DNA of 64,000 nt, taken from the NCBI RefSeq assembly GCF_900086715.1, contig NZ_FLKH01000012.1:1178001-1242000 (forward strand), given 5' to 3'. This document shows, in pieces, positions 28,637 to 38,165 of this stretch (positions within the stretch are counted from its first letter, which is position 1; each line of letters starts with the position of its first letter). Below the pieces are notes generated by a model. That model was given only the letters and a program-made list of their open reading frames with translations, ran no database searches and was not told where the DNA came from. This stretch comes from Gracilibacillus timonensis. GTDB taxonomy: Bacteria; Bacillota; Bacilli; Bacillales; Amphibacillaceae. The position numbers and the translations under genes are program-made.

Positions 28637-29113
28637 TTGAGTTTTACATTTATGTTATTTATCGTGATATGGACCTTCATACTGCTAGGTTTAATGTCGA
28701 TAGGCGGTTTCTTTATGTTCCGTAAATTTCTAAAAAGGTTACCTAAACAAGACGGGAAATCTGATTTGGATTGGGAAAATTATTATATCCAAGAAACAAA
28801 ACACTTATGGCAGGACAAAGAAAAAAACCTTCTAGAAGAGTTAGTCAGCCCCGTCCCTGAATTGTTCCGTGACGTAGCTCGAGAGAAAATTGCCGGCAAG
28901 ATCGGTGAACTAACCTTGCGCAAAAAGGAATCGTACGTTACACAGGATACCTTAATTCAAGGGTACATTATGGCCACTCCAAAACGTGACCATAAATTCT
29001 TAAGAAAAAAATTGCAGGAAAAAGAGATTGATCTTGCATCCTATGAGCACTATTTTCAATACTCCCCTGATGACTATAAGAACAAAAAATACGCAGCAAA
29101 AACACGGAAATAA
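28637..29113 (+). CDS. yneK: YneK-type DUF2621 membrane protein
   Basis: A protein of unknown function with one N-terminal membrane span (about residues 2-25) and a charged cytoplasmic part containing LFRDVAREKIAGKIGELTLR and an HKFLRKKLQEKEID stretch. It matches the DUF2621 family by its WENYYIQETKHLW block and by position beside ccdA. GTG 28628 is in frame, but AGGTG there works as ribosome binding site for the TTG at 28637 (158 residues). The last codons are part of a terminator hairpin. Confidence 0.83.
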   Translation: MSFTFMLFIVIWTFILLGLMSIGGFFMFRKFLKRLPKQDGKSDLDWENYYIQETKHLWQDKEKNLLEELVSPVPELFRDVAREKIAGKIGELTLRKKESYVTQDTLIQGYIMATPKRDHKFLRKKLQEKEIDLASYEHYFQYSPDDYKNKKYAAKTRK

Positions 29114-29147
29114 TATGTCGTGTCCTCGCTGCGTATTATATTTTTAT
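29090..29147. terminator. Bidirectional terminator between yneK and the mrpB-like gene
   Basis: AATACGCAGC pairs with GCTGCGTATT, with an inner ACACG/CGTGT stem, and T-rich sequence follows on the plus strand. The left arm lies in the end of yneK. Confidence 0.75.
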
Positions 29148-29572
29148 GCTCTGTCCTGTGATATAGTTAACACAATCGTCATGGTGACACCAATAACGGT
29201 TAAATAAACACCTAAATCAAAGAATAGTGCCGTTGCTAATTCCATCTCACCAAAAATAGGAAAGTGAAAATAATCAAAGGTTTGACTTAAAAAAGGCTCT
29301 CCAAATGCAAACGATCCCACACCTGTGCCGATAGCAATTAGTAAGCCAATGACAATCAATGTTTGGTAATTAATTGGCAGTACTTTATTTATAATTGCTT
29401 CTCCATATGCCATATACATTAATACGATAGCTGCCGCTGTCATCAGTCCGCCGACAAAACCTCCGCCTGGCGCATTATGTCCGGCAAAAAACAAATAAAT
29501 AGCAAAGCCGAATTGAATGAAGGCAATAAAGACAGTGGCTGTTTTTAAGATTAAGTTATTCTTTTCCACCAA
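29144..29572 (-). CDS. MnhB/MrpB-like subunit standing alone
   Basis: A 142-residue protein with four predicted membrane spans and the MnhB signature AGHNAPGGGFVGGLMTAAAIV. In Mrp/Mnh complexes subunit B takes part in Na+(K+)/H+ antiport, but those need six or seven subunits encoded together. None of the others is adjacent. The start is TTG 29572 or GTG 29569, behind GGGGGAG. It follows ccdA on the same strand by 34 bp, so the two may be co-transcribed. It may be a spare subunit or a protein with its own role. Confidence 0.85.
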   Translation of the reverse strand: MVEKNNLILKTATVFIAFIQFGFAIYLFFAGHNAPGGGFVGGLMTAAAIVLMYMAYGEAIINKVLPINYQTLIVIGLLIAIGTGVGSFAFGEPFLSQTFDYFHFPIFGEMELATALFFDLGVYLTVIGVTMTIVLTISQDRA

Positions 29573-29606
29573 ATAAAACTCCCCCTAACACAAATATTTC
29601 TTTTGT

Positions 29607-30311
29607 CTAAAACCCTCGGAAATTAAAGAATGTGGCTAAATAGGAGGTTAAATCTGTCATCCAGTCGAAAAACAGAAAGAACCCCATAAAGATCATCACA
29701 TAACCGCCTATCTTCACTAATCTTGGAGCATTACGCTTTATCCATTTCATTTTACCAATAAAAAATGCCAAAATAAAGAACGGAATTGAAAAACCTAGAG
29801 AATAGGAGGTCATCAATATAATACCCATTTCCGTATTAGTTGCTGCCAAGGACATTACCGCCAAAAGGATGGGACCTGTACATGGTGTCCAGCCCAAAGA
29901 AAAAGCCATTCCCACTAGAAACGTGCCGAGGAAACCCGCTGGTTTATTCTTAAAACGAATCTTTTTCTCTTTCATCAGAAAATCGAATTTAAGCGCCCCA
30001 ATGATGACGAGCCCAAAAAAGATAATGATAATTGCTCCAACTTGTCTAATTAAAGTATCATATTGATTAAGAAAACCACCTAAAAAGCTGGTACCAAACC
30101 CTAGCAAAACAAAAATGCTAGAAAATCCCAACAGGAAAAACAACGTATGTAGAATACTTTTATAATTGAACATGGCGTTGTCTTCTTTAATATCACTGAC
30201 ACTCATACCCGTAATATAGGACAAAAAAGCTGGATAAAGCGGAAGTACACATGGTGAAATAAAGGATAGAAACCCTGCCCCAAATGCAATAAATAGATTG
30301 ACTTCTGTCAA
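29607..30311 (-). CDS. ccdA: Cytochrome c biogenesis protein CcdA
   Basis: CcdA passes electrons from cytoplasmic thioredoxin across the membrane to extracellular thiol-disulfide proteins such as ResA, YneN or StoA. The 234-residue protein has six hydrophobic segments, with the redox cysteines in ISPCVLPLYPAFLSY (span 1) and GWTPCTGPILLAV (span 4). It starts at TTG 30311 with GAGGTG upstream. Its likely partner YneN is encoded about 9 kb away in this window. Confidence 0.95.
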   Translation of the reverse strand: MTEVNLFIAFGAGFLSFISPCVLPLYPAFLSYITGMSVSDIKEDNAMFNYKSILHTLFFLLGFSSIFVLLGFGTSFLGGFLNQYDTLIRQVGAIIIIFFGLVIIGALKFDFLMKEKKIRFKNKPAGFLGTFLVGMAFSLGWTPCTGPILLAVMSLAATNTEMGIILMTSYSLGFSIPFFILAFFIGKMKWIKRNAPRLVKIGGYVMIFMGFFLFFDWMTDLTSYLATFFNFRGF

Positions 30312-30609
30312 AATTCGTCACCTCAAACAAACGATAAGGTATCGTTATATATCATTACTATACCCTATCATAAGACCGATAGAAAAAATAAGCAAGTATT
30401 CTAATCTGACCATTTTGTTACGTTTTTGTCATCTTCTCTTTTGGAACAATCATGGGCATGATATTTTTCCTTAAGTGGTTAGTCTGACCTTTTTCCGTAC
30501 AAAGGGTCCCCTATCACCTCGAGCAAGTAAAGCCCGTCAAAATAATTCGACAGCCTTATTTATAGCCGCGAAACTTTTTTCTGTGCTTTACTAATATCAA
30601 CGTTCATAT

Positions 30610-31464
30610 TCACCATAATGCAAGCGGTTGCTTCTTGTTAGGTTCGGGAAAGACGGTATCTATTTGTTTAAGATCTTGTGCTGTTAATTGGATGTCCGCT
30701 GCCTTGACATTATGGAACACGTGAGTAGGGTTGCTGGATTGCGGTATAGCGATGGTTTCTCCATTGCGGATAGTCCAGGCTAATAAAATTTGAAAAATAT
30801 CTGCTTGATGCTTTTTAGCTATTTCTTTTAAAACACGTTGCTCGGTCAATCTTGTACCGGAGCTATCATGACGATCAACCGGTGCATAAGCAATCACCGG
30901 TATTCTCTGTTTACTCATGAACGGTACTAAATCATATTCAATCCCTCGATCTGCCAAATTATAACGTACCTGGTTGGCAGCACAATTCCCCCCTTCTGGA
31001 AAGGTCCATATTTGTTCCATATCGGCTGTATCCAAATTAGAAACACCCCATGCTTTGATTTTGCCTTGGTTTTTGGCTTTTTCTAACGCCTCTACAGTCT
31101 CTTGAAGCGGGATGTTACCCTGCCAATGAAGTAAATATAGATCCAAATAATCCACCTTCAATCTTTTTAAACTATGATCAAGACTAATTGGCAATTGCTG
31201 CTTAGAAGCGTTGGAAGGCAGTACCTTGGAAATCAGAAACAAATCATCCCGCTGTTGAAGATATGGTTGGATAGCTTGTGCTACCAATTGCTCGGAATTC
31301 CCGTTTCCATACATTTCAGCTGTGTCAATAACCTGCACGCCGTTATCTATTCCAGTTTGTATGGCTTTCACTTCTTGTTCTCGTTTATTTGGTTTGTCTC
31401 CCATGTTCAAAGTGCCTAAACCTATTGGGAATACTTCTCTATCAGCTATTTTTACTTTTTTCAT
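30610..31464 (-). CDS. Aldo/keto reductase
   Basis: A 284-residue NADPH-dependent oxidoreductase of the AKR superfamily. The catalytic tetrad can be read: Asp and Tyr in DTAEMYGNGNSE, Lys in LISKVLPSN, His in LYLLHWQG; IPQSSNP near the end binds cofactor. Substrate unknown. AGGAGG lies 6-9 bases before the ATG. It is monocistronic. The 298-bp gap downstream to ccdA (30312-30609) shows nothing recognisable. Confidence 0.9.
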   Translation of the reverse strand: MKKVKIADREVFPIGLGTLNMGDKPNKREQEVKAIQTGIDNGVQVIDTAEMYGNGNSEQLVAQAIQPYLQQRDDLFLISKVLPSNASKQQLPISLDHSLKRLKVDYLDLYLLHWQGNIPLQETVEALEKAKNQGKIKAWGVSNLDTADMEQIWTFPEGGNCAANQVRYNLADRGIEYDLVPFMSKQRIPVIAYAPVDRHDSSGTRLTEQRVLKEIAKKHQADIFQILLAWTIRNGETIAIPQSSNPTHVFHNVKAADIQLTAQDLKQIDTVFPEPNKKQPLALW

Positions 31465-31515
31465 CTGTTTTCTCCTCCTAGCTGCAGTATAATATAAAAA
31501 AATCAGTCAACAGTT

Positions 31516-31558
31516 ATGCAAATGCTGATTTCATCATTGAGATTATGCTCATTTGCAT
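31516..31558. repeat. Inverted repeat upstream of the aldo/keto reductase
   Basis: ATGCAAATG (31516-31524) and CATTTGCAT (31550-31558) are exact complements 25 bp apart, about 50-95 bp before the reductase start. It could be a regulatory dyad; no evidence beyond symmetry. Confidence 0.3.
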
Positions 31559-31602
31559 ACATTGTATCATCAGTGGACCAAATGATCCATTGAGGATTGC
31601 GG

Positions 31603-31740
31603 TTAGATAGGCGAGTTATCCATTAGTATCGCCCCATCTAAGTTCCCACTTAAAACGTTCCCACCTAATGAACCAAGATCTTGTGCTATTTCACGTTAAA
31701 ATACGTCTTCTGCAATAGCCAAACATCTTTTGATACTCAT
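31603..31740 (-). pseudogene. Possible small pseudogene with one internal stop
   Basis: Behind a good ribosome binding site (AAAGGGG, 7-8 nt) an ATG at 31740 opens a frame MSIKRCLAIAEDVF, then a TAA. The same frame continues for 30 codons (REIAQDLGSLGGN ... MDNSPI) to a second stop at 31603. The amino acid mix after the stop looks protein-like. I do not recognise the family. If the TAA is real this is a disabled small gene or just a 14-codon peptide. Confidence 0.3.
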
Positions 31741-31844
31741 TATTTAATCCCCTTTCGTTCCTAGTGTAATTTAAATATACCAAGACGTTATAGTTAGACG
31801 GAGATAAGATAACCTTTAGTAGGTTAGAGCCTTACCTTGCAGTA

Positions 31845-31955
31845 GTGGAACTTATTTCTAGAGCACTTCCTAATATAGACAAACCATCAACTTTACGACA
31901 TGGAATTGATAAATCTGCTATTTAATATCATACAAAACTTATCTGTATGTCAATT
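31845..31955 (+). repeat. Eroded right end of the long repeat
   Basis: The stretch from gtggaacttatttctagagc through agacaaaccatcaactttac to atcatacaaaacttatctg follows copy A 7880-7975 in order, with many changes. The other end of the element is not recognisable. Together with the pseudogene and the terminator at 31988 it accounts for the 643-bp gap 31465-32107. Confidence 0.6.
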
Positions 31956-31987
31956 AGTTTGACGTCATAGGCTTCTTTTCTTACAAT

Positions 31988-32036
31988 AAAAAAGCCACTC
32001 TCCTGTTTAATTTTTTATACAGGAAAGTGACTTTTT
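31988..32036. terminator. Strong bidirectional terminator downstream of yneF
   Basis: AAGTCACT-TTCCTGT pairs with ACAGGAG-AGTGGCTT with T-runs on both sides. It serves yneF on the minus strand, 70 nt after its stop. Confidence 0.85.
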
Positions 32037-32107
32037 AGAAAATTAACCACGTAATTTTTTATCGGCTGTAGAAGCCTAATCCATCAGCATTTATAATCAA
32101 AAATAGG

Positions 32108-32332
32108 TTATTTTTTATCCATTTGATTATTCATAGAACGCATCATTTGTTTTATCTTTTTCTGACTTGGTTTTTGTCCCATTTGCATCATCAAAGTACG
32201 CAACATTTGTTCATTAATTGGTGGATTTTTCTTTAGATAGTTCATCATATACTTTCTCGCAATAAAGAAGCCCAGCGCAACACCTGCTAGAAGAGCGACA
32301 ACGATTAGTATAATCCAGATAAAAGTGCTCAT
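32108..32332 (-). CDS. yneF: YneF-type small membrane protein (UPF0154)
   Basis: A 74-residue protein with a single N-terminal membrane span ([20 protein letters not shown]) and a basic, Met/Gln-rich tail ([19 protein letters not shown]), which is the conserved UPF0154 pattern. Function unknown. It keeps the B. subtilis position next to tkt, but sirA (yneE), which lies between them in B. subtilis, has no counterpart in the 224-bp gap. Confidence 0.92.
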   Translation of the reverse strand: MSTFIWIILIVVALLAGVALGFFIARKYMMNYLKKNPPINEQMLRTLMMQMGQKPSQKKIKQMMRSMNNQMDKK

Positions 32333-32523
32333 TCCCTCGTTCCTCCTTCAAACTGTCTCTTATACAGTATAGTAAAAATTAACTTATAATACAAGCACTT
32401 GTTTTATGAACCAGAGCTGTAGGTCATCATGATATAAGTTTTTCCAACATACGTACATTACTTATGCATTTTTTTTAAGATGAGCAACAAACAACGAGAA
32501 TACTTTAAGGCATTATAAAGTGA

Positions 32524-32557
32524 AAAAATGGGACGAGGAATACCTCGTCCCATTTTT
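32524..32557 (-). terminator. Terminator of tkt
   Basis: AAAAAATGGGACGAGG and CCTCGTCCCATTTTTT form a near-perfect hairpin with a U-run, overlapping the stop codon. Confidence 0.95.
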
Positions 32558-34557
32558 TAGAATAATTCATTTACATGATTCACTACATTTTCCACGGTAA
32601 AGCCATATTCTTCAATAATTTTATCGCCTTTAGCAGAAGCACCAAAGCGATCGATGGAAATAATTTTACCTTCGATGCCTACGTAACGCTCCCAGCCTAG
32701 GGAAGCAGCCATTTCAATCGCAACACGTTTGCTTACAGCTTTCGGCAGTACTGCTTCTTTATATGCTGCATCTTGGGCATCAAAACGGTCCCATGAAGGA
32801 ATGCTTACTACACTAACATCTTTTCCTTCTGCTTTTAATTGCGCCTGTGCTTTCACTGCCAGCTGAACCTCTGATCCAGTTGCTACAAGAATGGCATCTG
32901 GTGTTTCTTTAGATGCAGGACTGACTACATACCCACCTTTTTTCACACCTTCATATGCATGTTCTGCTGTACCTTCCAACGTTGGTAAGCCTTGTCGTGT
33001 GAGTACAAGAGCAGTTGGTTGATCTGTCGATTCAAGAGCTAAACGCCATGCGGCTTGTACTTCATTACCATCTGCTGGACGAATAACAGACAAGTTTGGC
33101 ATACCTCTAAATGCAGCTAACTGTTCCACTGGTTCATGTGTTGGTCCATCCTCACCAACAGCGATGGAATCGTGTGTTAATACATAAGTGACAGGGAGAT
33201 TTTGTATCGCTGCCAATCTGACAGCAGGTCGTAAATAATCACTGAACACAAAGAATGTACCACCAAATACTTTTAATCCACCATGTAATGCCATACCATT
33301 TAGAGCGGCAGCCATAGCAAATTCACGTACTCCAAACCAAATATTTCGGTTTGCAGGTTCATTTGCAGAGAAGTCTCCATCATTGTTTAGATTAGTTTTA
33401 TTGGAACCTGCCAAATCTGCACTACCACCAAACAACGTTGGCACTGCTTCGGCAATTGCATTTAATACCTCGCCAGAAGTAGCACGAGTAGCAGCTTCAT
33501 CTTTACCTGCTTCATATACTGGTAAGTTCTTATCCCAATCTTTTGGAAGTTCTTTATTTATCGCCGTTTCAAGTTCTTTTCCTAGTTCCGGATACGCCTT
33601 TTTATAGTCTTCCAATAATTGATTCCACTCTTGTTCCTTGGTTTGACCGTCTTCAACAATTTTTGTATGGAAGTCTTGATAAACCTCTTCAGGTACATGG
33701 AAGTCTTCATAATCCCAGTTGTAAAACTCTTTTGTTAATTTAACTTCATCGGCCCCCAATGCTGCACCATGTGAAGCGGCAGAAGCAGACTTGTTCGGCG
33801 AACCATAACCAATAATCGTTTTAACTTCAATAAGTGTTGGTTGATCCGTGTTTGTTTTCGCTTTTTCAATCGCATCAGAAATAGCCTGTGTATCGTTGCC
33901 ATCTTCTACACGAAGAACCTGCCAGCCATAAGCCTCAAAACGTCCGGGAACATTTTCGGAAAATGCCTTGTTTAACTCTCCATCCAACGAAATATCGTTA
34001 GAATCATATAAAGCGATCAACTTACCTAATTGAAGATGCCCGGCTAAGGAAGAAGCCTCATGAGATATACCTTCCATTAAGTCACCATCACTTACTATGG
34101 CAAAAGTGTAATGATCCACAACTGGGTAATCCGGCTTATTATACATGCCTGCTAAATGTTTTTCTGCCATTGCCATACCGACACTCATAGCAATACCTTG
34201 ACCTAGAGGTCCTGTGGTAGCTTCTACCCCATCTGTATGATGAACTTCTGGGTGACCAGGTGTTCTTGAATCCCACTGACGAAATCCTTTCAAGTCATCA
34301 ATTGTTACATCAAAACCAGATAGATGTAAAAGGCTGTACAATAACATAGAACCATGACCCGCAGAAAGTACAAAACGGTCTCTATTAAACCATTGGGAGT
34401 TCTTCGGATTAATGTTCATATATTCGGTCCAAAGTTTGTAAGCCATTGGCGCAGCCCCCATTGGCAAGCCTGGGTGGCCTGAATTAGCATTCTCAATTGC
34501 ATCTATCGCCAATGTTCTTATCGTGTTAATCGACAATTGTTCTGTTTGGTTTGACAT
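32557..34557 (-). CDS. tkt: Transketolase
   Basis: Transfers two-carbon units between sugar phosphates in the pentose phosphate pathway using thiamine diphosphate. The 666-residue protein has the ThDP motif GDGDLMEG-like stretch [15 protein letters not shown], the N-terminal [15 protein letters not shown] and the central [19 protein letters not shown]. The open frame extends to 34629, but AGGAG lies just upstream of two consecutive ATGs (34560, 34557); 34557 has the better spacing and matches the family length. Confidence 0.96.
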   Translation of the reverse strand: MSNQTEQLSINTIRTLAIDAIENANSGHPGLPMGAAPMAYKLWTEYMNINPKNSQWFNRDRFVLSAGHGSMLLYSLLHLSGFDVTIDDLKGFRQWDSRTPGHPEVHHTDGVEATTGPLGQGIAMSVGMAMAEKHLAGMYNKPDYPVVDHYTFAIVSDGDLMEGISHEASSLAGHLQLGKLIALYDSNDISLDGELNKAFSENVPGRFEAYGWQVLRVEDGNDTQAISDAIEKAKTNTDQPTLIEVKTIIGYGSPNKSASAASHGAALGADEVKLTKEFYNWDYEDFHVPEEVYQDFHTKIVEDGQTKEQEWNQLLEDYKKAYPELGKELETAINKELPKDWDKNLPVYEAGKDEAATRATSGEVLNAIAEAVPTLFGGSADLAGSNKTNLNNDGDFSANEPANRNIWFGVREFAMAAALNGMALHGGLKVFGGTFFVFSDYLRPAVRLAAIQNLPVTYVLTHDSIAVGEDGPTHEPVEQLAAFRGMPNLSVIRPADGNEVQAAWRLALESTDQPTALVLTRQGLPTLEGTAEHAYEGVKKGGYVVSPASKETPDAILVATGSEVQLAVKAQAQLKAEGKDVSVVSIPSWDRFDAQDAAYKEAVLPKAVSKRVAIEMAASLGWERYVGIEGKIISIDRFGASAKGDKIIEEYGFTVENVVNHVNELF

Positions 34558-34600
34558 CATTTTTCTCCTTTCGATATTCAAATATGTACGCACATCTATA

Positions 34601-34629
34601 ATCCTATAACGAAATGGCATGAATGACAA
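34601..34629 (-). promoter_or_regulatory. Probable sigma-A promoter of tkt
   Basis: On the minus strand TTGTCA (34624-34629) and TAGGAT (34601-34606) are spaced by 17 bp, about 45 nt upstream of the start. Confidence 0.45.
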
Positions 34630-34749
34630 GTAAATCAGTCAATTTTCTTCTTAATTCTCCGTTCTTACAACAAAAAACTGCACCGGAGAATGGCTTGGCA
34701 GATCATTTGTCTTTTCCAAGCTGTTTTCTGCATGCAGTGTAGCGGGTTA

Positions 34750-34795
34750 TGAAAAAGCAAACGAACAACAAGAACTAGGGAATGAAGTTGTTCGT
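34750..34795 (-). terminator. Terminator of the SOS operon behind ynzC
   Basis: ACGAACAAC and GTTGTTCGT form a 9-bp stem (34761-34795), followed in the minus direction by TTGCTTTTTC. The stem resembles half LexA sites, but the two arms are too far apart to be a box. Confidence 0.65.
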
Positions 34796-34808
34796 GCACG
34801 ATCGTCGC

Positions 34809-35036
34809 TTATTTCTGTTTCCTTTGGAATTTCCTGAGCTTTTCAGGTGTGACGTCATTCCCGTTTGGATCAACGACAGTCATCCCTTTCATATGATTTT
34901 TAAATGATTTTCGTACATTTTTAAGGTAGGCTTGTCTTAATTCAGCTTGTTCCTGTTTTTCTTCTTCACTTAATTCCGTTTTTTTTGCTTTATTAGCAAG
35001 CTCATTTATTCTAGCAATTTTTTCTTCAGATAACAT
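34809..35036 (-). CDS. ynzC: YnzC-type DUF896 protein
   Basis: A 75-residue helical, charged protein ([18 protein letters not shown], then [23 protein letters not shown]), which is the conserved YnzC pattern. In B. subtilis it belongs to the LexA-controlled yneA-yneB-ynzC operon; here it is the third gene behind the small membrane peptide and yneB. Function unknown. Confidence 0.93.
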   Translation of the reverse strand: MLSEEKIARINELANKAKKTELSEEEKQEQAELRQAYLKNVRKSFKNHMKGMTVVDPNGNDVTPEKLRKFQRKQK

Positions 35037-35103
35037 CCAGACTTCACCTCACTTACTTTTGACAGTTATTCAATATCTTTATCCTGTCCATCCTGTTTCC
35101 ATT

Positions 35104-35876
<773 letters not shown>

Positions 35877-35891
35877 GTTATTTCCCTCCTT

Positions 35892-35905
35892 AGAACTTTT
35901 GTTCG
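35892..35905. promoter_or_regulatory. LexA-type SOS box 1 (downstream of the SOS operon promoter)
   Basis: AGAACTTTTGTTCG fits GAACN4GTTC of the Gram-positive SOS box CGAACRNRYGTTYG, with deviations at position 1 and in the central bases. It lies between the -10 element and the peptide start. Confidence 0.7.
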
Positions 35906-35912
35906 TAATTTC

Positions 35913-35940
35913 ATTATACAGGAACAAACGTTCATGTCAA
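35913..35940 (-). promoter_or_regulatory. Promoter of the SOS operon (peptide-yneB-ynzC)
   Basis: On the minus strand TTGACA (35935-35940) and TATAAT (35913-35918) both match consensus, with a 16-bp spacer that contains LexA box 2. This would be a very strong promoter if not repressed. Confidence 0.85.
35921..35934. promoter_or_regulatory. LexA-type SOS box 2 (inside the promoter spacer)
   Basis: GGAACAAACGTTCA contains GAACN4GTTC and occupies the spacer between the consensus -35 and -10 of the minus-strand operon. Confidence 0.8.
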
Positions 35941-35949
35941 CACTTTTTT

Positions 35950-35963
35950 CGAACGAATGTTTG
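35950..35963. promoter_or_regulatory. LexA-type SOS box 3 (at the lexA promoter)
   Basis: CGAACGAATGTTTG is a full match to CGAACRNRYGTTYG and overlaps the first bases of the lexA -35 element, so lexA is likely autoregulated. Confidence 0.9.
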
Positions 35964-35989
35964 TCAGATTTATTTTCCTGTGTTATACT
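35961..35989 (+). promoter_or_regulatory. Promoter of lexA
   Basis: TTGTCA (35961-35966) and TATACT (35984-35989) are spaced by 17 bp, 36 nt upstream of the lexA ATG. Confidence 0.8.
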
Positions 35990-36025
35990 ATGATTATTAA
36001 ATATTACGTCTATGGGGTGAAAGTT

Positions 36026-36646
36026 ATGACAAACCTATCAAAGCGGCAAGAAGATATTCTGGAATATATAAAAGAGCAAGTGGAATTAAAAGGTTATCCG
36101 CCTTCTGTGAGAGAAATTGGGGAAGCAGTAGGATTAGCATCGAGTTCTACAGTACATGGACACTTAGCAAGATTGGAGAAGAAGGGCTATATAAGGCGTG
36201 ATCCTACTAAGCCAAGAGCCATTGAAATACTACAGCAGGAAGGTGAATGGGATGTTCCTAAAATGGAACCCACCTTTGCACCTGTCATTGGGAAAGTTAC
36301 GGCTGGGCTGCCTATTACTGCAGTAGAGAATATCGAAGAGTATATTCCAATACCACAAAGTGATCTGCAAGGAAATTCCACATTATTTGTGTTAATAATT
36401 GAAGGGGACAGTATGATCGAAGCAGGGATTTTAAATGGGGACAAGGTCATTGTCAAACAACAAAACACTGCAGAAAACGGGGATATCATAGTAGCTATGA
36501 CAGAAGAAACAGAAGCGACTGTCAAACGATTTTTTAAAGAAAAAAATCATATTCGCCTGCAGCCAGAAAACGCTACAATGGAACCTTTAATTTACGATAA
36601 TGTTTCCATTTTGGGAAAAGTAATCGGCTTATACCGCAGCCTGTAA
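36026..36646 (+). CDS. lexA: LexA SOS repressor
   Basis: LexA represses DNA damage genes and cleaves itself when bound by RecA filaments. The 206-residue protein has the winged helix-turn-helix ([21 protein letters not shown]), the cleavage site Ala93-Gly94 in KVTAGLPIT, and the catalytic Ser129 (GDSM) and Lys167 (TVKRFF). The open frame begins at 35957, inside the promoter; GGGGTGA sets the start at ATG 36026. It is divergent from the SOS operon. Confidence 0.97.
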   Translation: MTNLSKRQEDILEYIKEQVELKGYPPSVREIGEAVGLASSSTVHGHLARLEKKGYIRRDPTKPRAIEILQQEGEWDVPKMEPTFAPVIGKVTAGLPITAVENIEEYIPIPQSDLQGNSTLFVLIIEGDSMIEAGILNGDKVIVKQQNTAENGDIIVAMTEETEATVKRFFKEKNHIRLQPENATMEPLIYDNVSILGKVIGLYRSL

Positions 36647-36648
36647 TC

Positions 36649-36687
36649 CAATCGTCTTATTTGGTGGAGAACTGAATAAGACGATTG
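36649..36687. terminator. Perfect 13-bp hairpin after lexA
   Basis: CAATCGTCTTATT (36649-36661) and AATAAGACGATTG (36675-36687) are exact complements with a 13-nt loop, three bases after the lexA stop. There is no T-run, so an intrinsic terminator is possible but not typical. Confidence 0.45.
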
Positions 36688-36780
36688 TTAACCAAAAAGA
36701 CCATCTGCAATGACATCCATAAAGTACCTAAGCCGCACAATAAGGAAATCTTGTAAAGAGAGGGTGTTTTGCAGATTGAC

Positions 36781-36808
36781 AGCACCTCTATCCTTTTTAA
36801 GAGGTGCT
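36781..36808. terminator. Hairpin after the sodium symporter gene
   Basis: AGCACCTC and GAGGTGCT form an 8-bp stem eight bases beyond the transporter stop; no clear U-run on the minus strand. Confidence 0.4.
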
Positions 36809-36815
36809 TATCTCG

Positions 36816-38165
36816 CTATCCGTAAATAATTCCTAGAGAGTATAGAAAAACAACAATAATCGTCACAGGCGCCAACCAGCGAATAACACCAAACCATAAT
36901 TGAAATACTCCTTCACCGAAGTGATTTCCAAAGAAAAATTCTTGATGTACTAAATCACGATCCATCTTAAACCCAACAAATAAGGCGATAAAAAGACATC
37001 CTCCTGGCAACATGATATTACTTACCAGAAAATCGCTGGCATCAAATATGCTTTTTTGAAAAATGATCAAGTCAGCTAACACATTAGAAGACAAGGCAGC
37101 AGGGATCCCTGCTATAAAAACGAAAAATCCGGCGATCCATGCAATCGACTTACGTGAAGAAGAGATTTTTTCTGAAATCGCAGAGGTAATAATCTCCAAC
37201 ATGCTGAATGAGGAGGTCAACACAGCAAATAAAAATAATAATAAAAATAAAGTTAAAAACAGCTCTCCAAACAGCATTTGCGAAAAAGCCTCTGGTAAAA
37301 CAATAAATAATAAACTTGGTCCTTCCGCAGGTTCTAAACCAAAGGCAAAAACAACTGGAAAAATAGCTAAACCAGCTAGAAAGGATACCAGGATGTTCAT
37401 CATAGATACAGATGTCGCTGAATGACTTAAGCTAATATTTTTTTGTAAATAAGAGCTGTAAGTCACCATCACTGAAATACCAACTGCCAGCGAGAAAAAA
37501 GCATGCCCTAAGGCGTTCAATATATTTTCACCATTTAATTTGCTGAAATCCGGCTGTAAAAAGAAACGAATACCTTCCATCGCTCCTTCAAAAGTAAGAG
37601 AACGCACAACAATAATGATAAAGAAAATAAATAGAAGCGGCATCAGTATTTTACTGTATCTTTCAATGCCTTGTTTAATGCCCGATGAAATAACAAAGGC
37701 GTTCAGAAGAATAAACAACGCCAAACCCGTAATTGTAAGCCATGGGTTTCCTGTAATATCAGCAAATAACTGCCCGTAATCCGCGTTATTGGAAATGACT
37801 TTTCCTGGAATAGATAAGACGGTGTATAGCAAAACCCACCCGCCTACTACACCATAAAATGATAATAGGATAAACGCACCGACAACTCCCCAATAACCAA
37901 TCAGTGATGATAGACTGCCTGGAGCTAACTTTTGATAAGCACTGACCGCTTCTTTTTGTGCACCTCTTCCAATGATAAATTCAGCAATTAATAAGGGTAA
38001 ACCGATCAAAATGGTGAACAGTATAAAAAGAAAGAAGAACGCACCTCCACCATTCATACCAGTCATGTATGGGAATTTCCATATAGCTCCCAGACCTACG
38101 GCTGCACCAGCTGACGAAAGAATGAATCCCATCCTTGTACCCCATTGTTCTCTTTTGGCTTCCAT
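36816..38165 (-). CDS. Sodium-dependent transporter of the neurotransmitter:sodium symporter family
   Basis: A 449-residue polytopic membrane protein with 11-12 hydrophobic segments. The NSS signature is at the N terminus: WGTRMGFILSSAGAAVGLGA, then IWKFPYMTGMNGGGAFF, which forms the sodium and substrate sites in LeuT-type proteins. Substrate is probably an amino acid, not determinable. It is monocistronic, convergent with lexA. Confidence 0.92.
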   Translation of the reverse strand: MEAKREQWGTRMGFILSSAGAAVGLGAIWKFPYMTGMNGGGAFFFLFILFTILIGLPLLIAEFIIGRGAQKEAVSAYQKLAPGSLSSLIGYWGVVGAFILLSFYGVVGGWVLLYTVLSIPGKVISNNADYGQLFADITGNPWLTITGLALFILLNAFVISSGIKQGIERYSKILMPLLFIFFIIIVVRSLTFEGAMEGIRFFLQPDFSKLNGENILNALGHAFFSLAVGISVMVTYSSYLQKNISLSHSATSVSMMNILVSFLAGLAIFPVVFAFGLEPAEGPSLLFIVLPEAFSQMLFGELFLTLFLLLFLFAVLTSSFSMLEIITSAISEKISSSRKSIAWIAGFFVFIAGIPAALSSNVLADLIIFQKSIFDASDFLVSNIMLPGGCLFIALFVGFKMDRDLVHQEFFFGNHFGEGVFQLWFGVIRWLAPVTIIVVFLYSLGIIYG

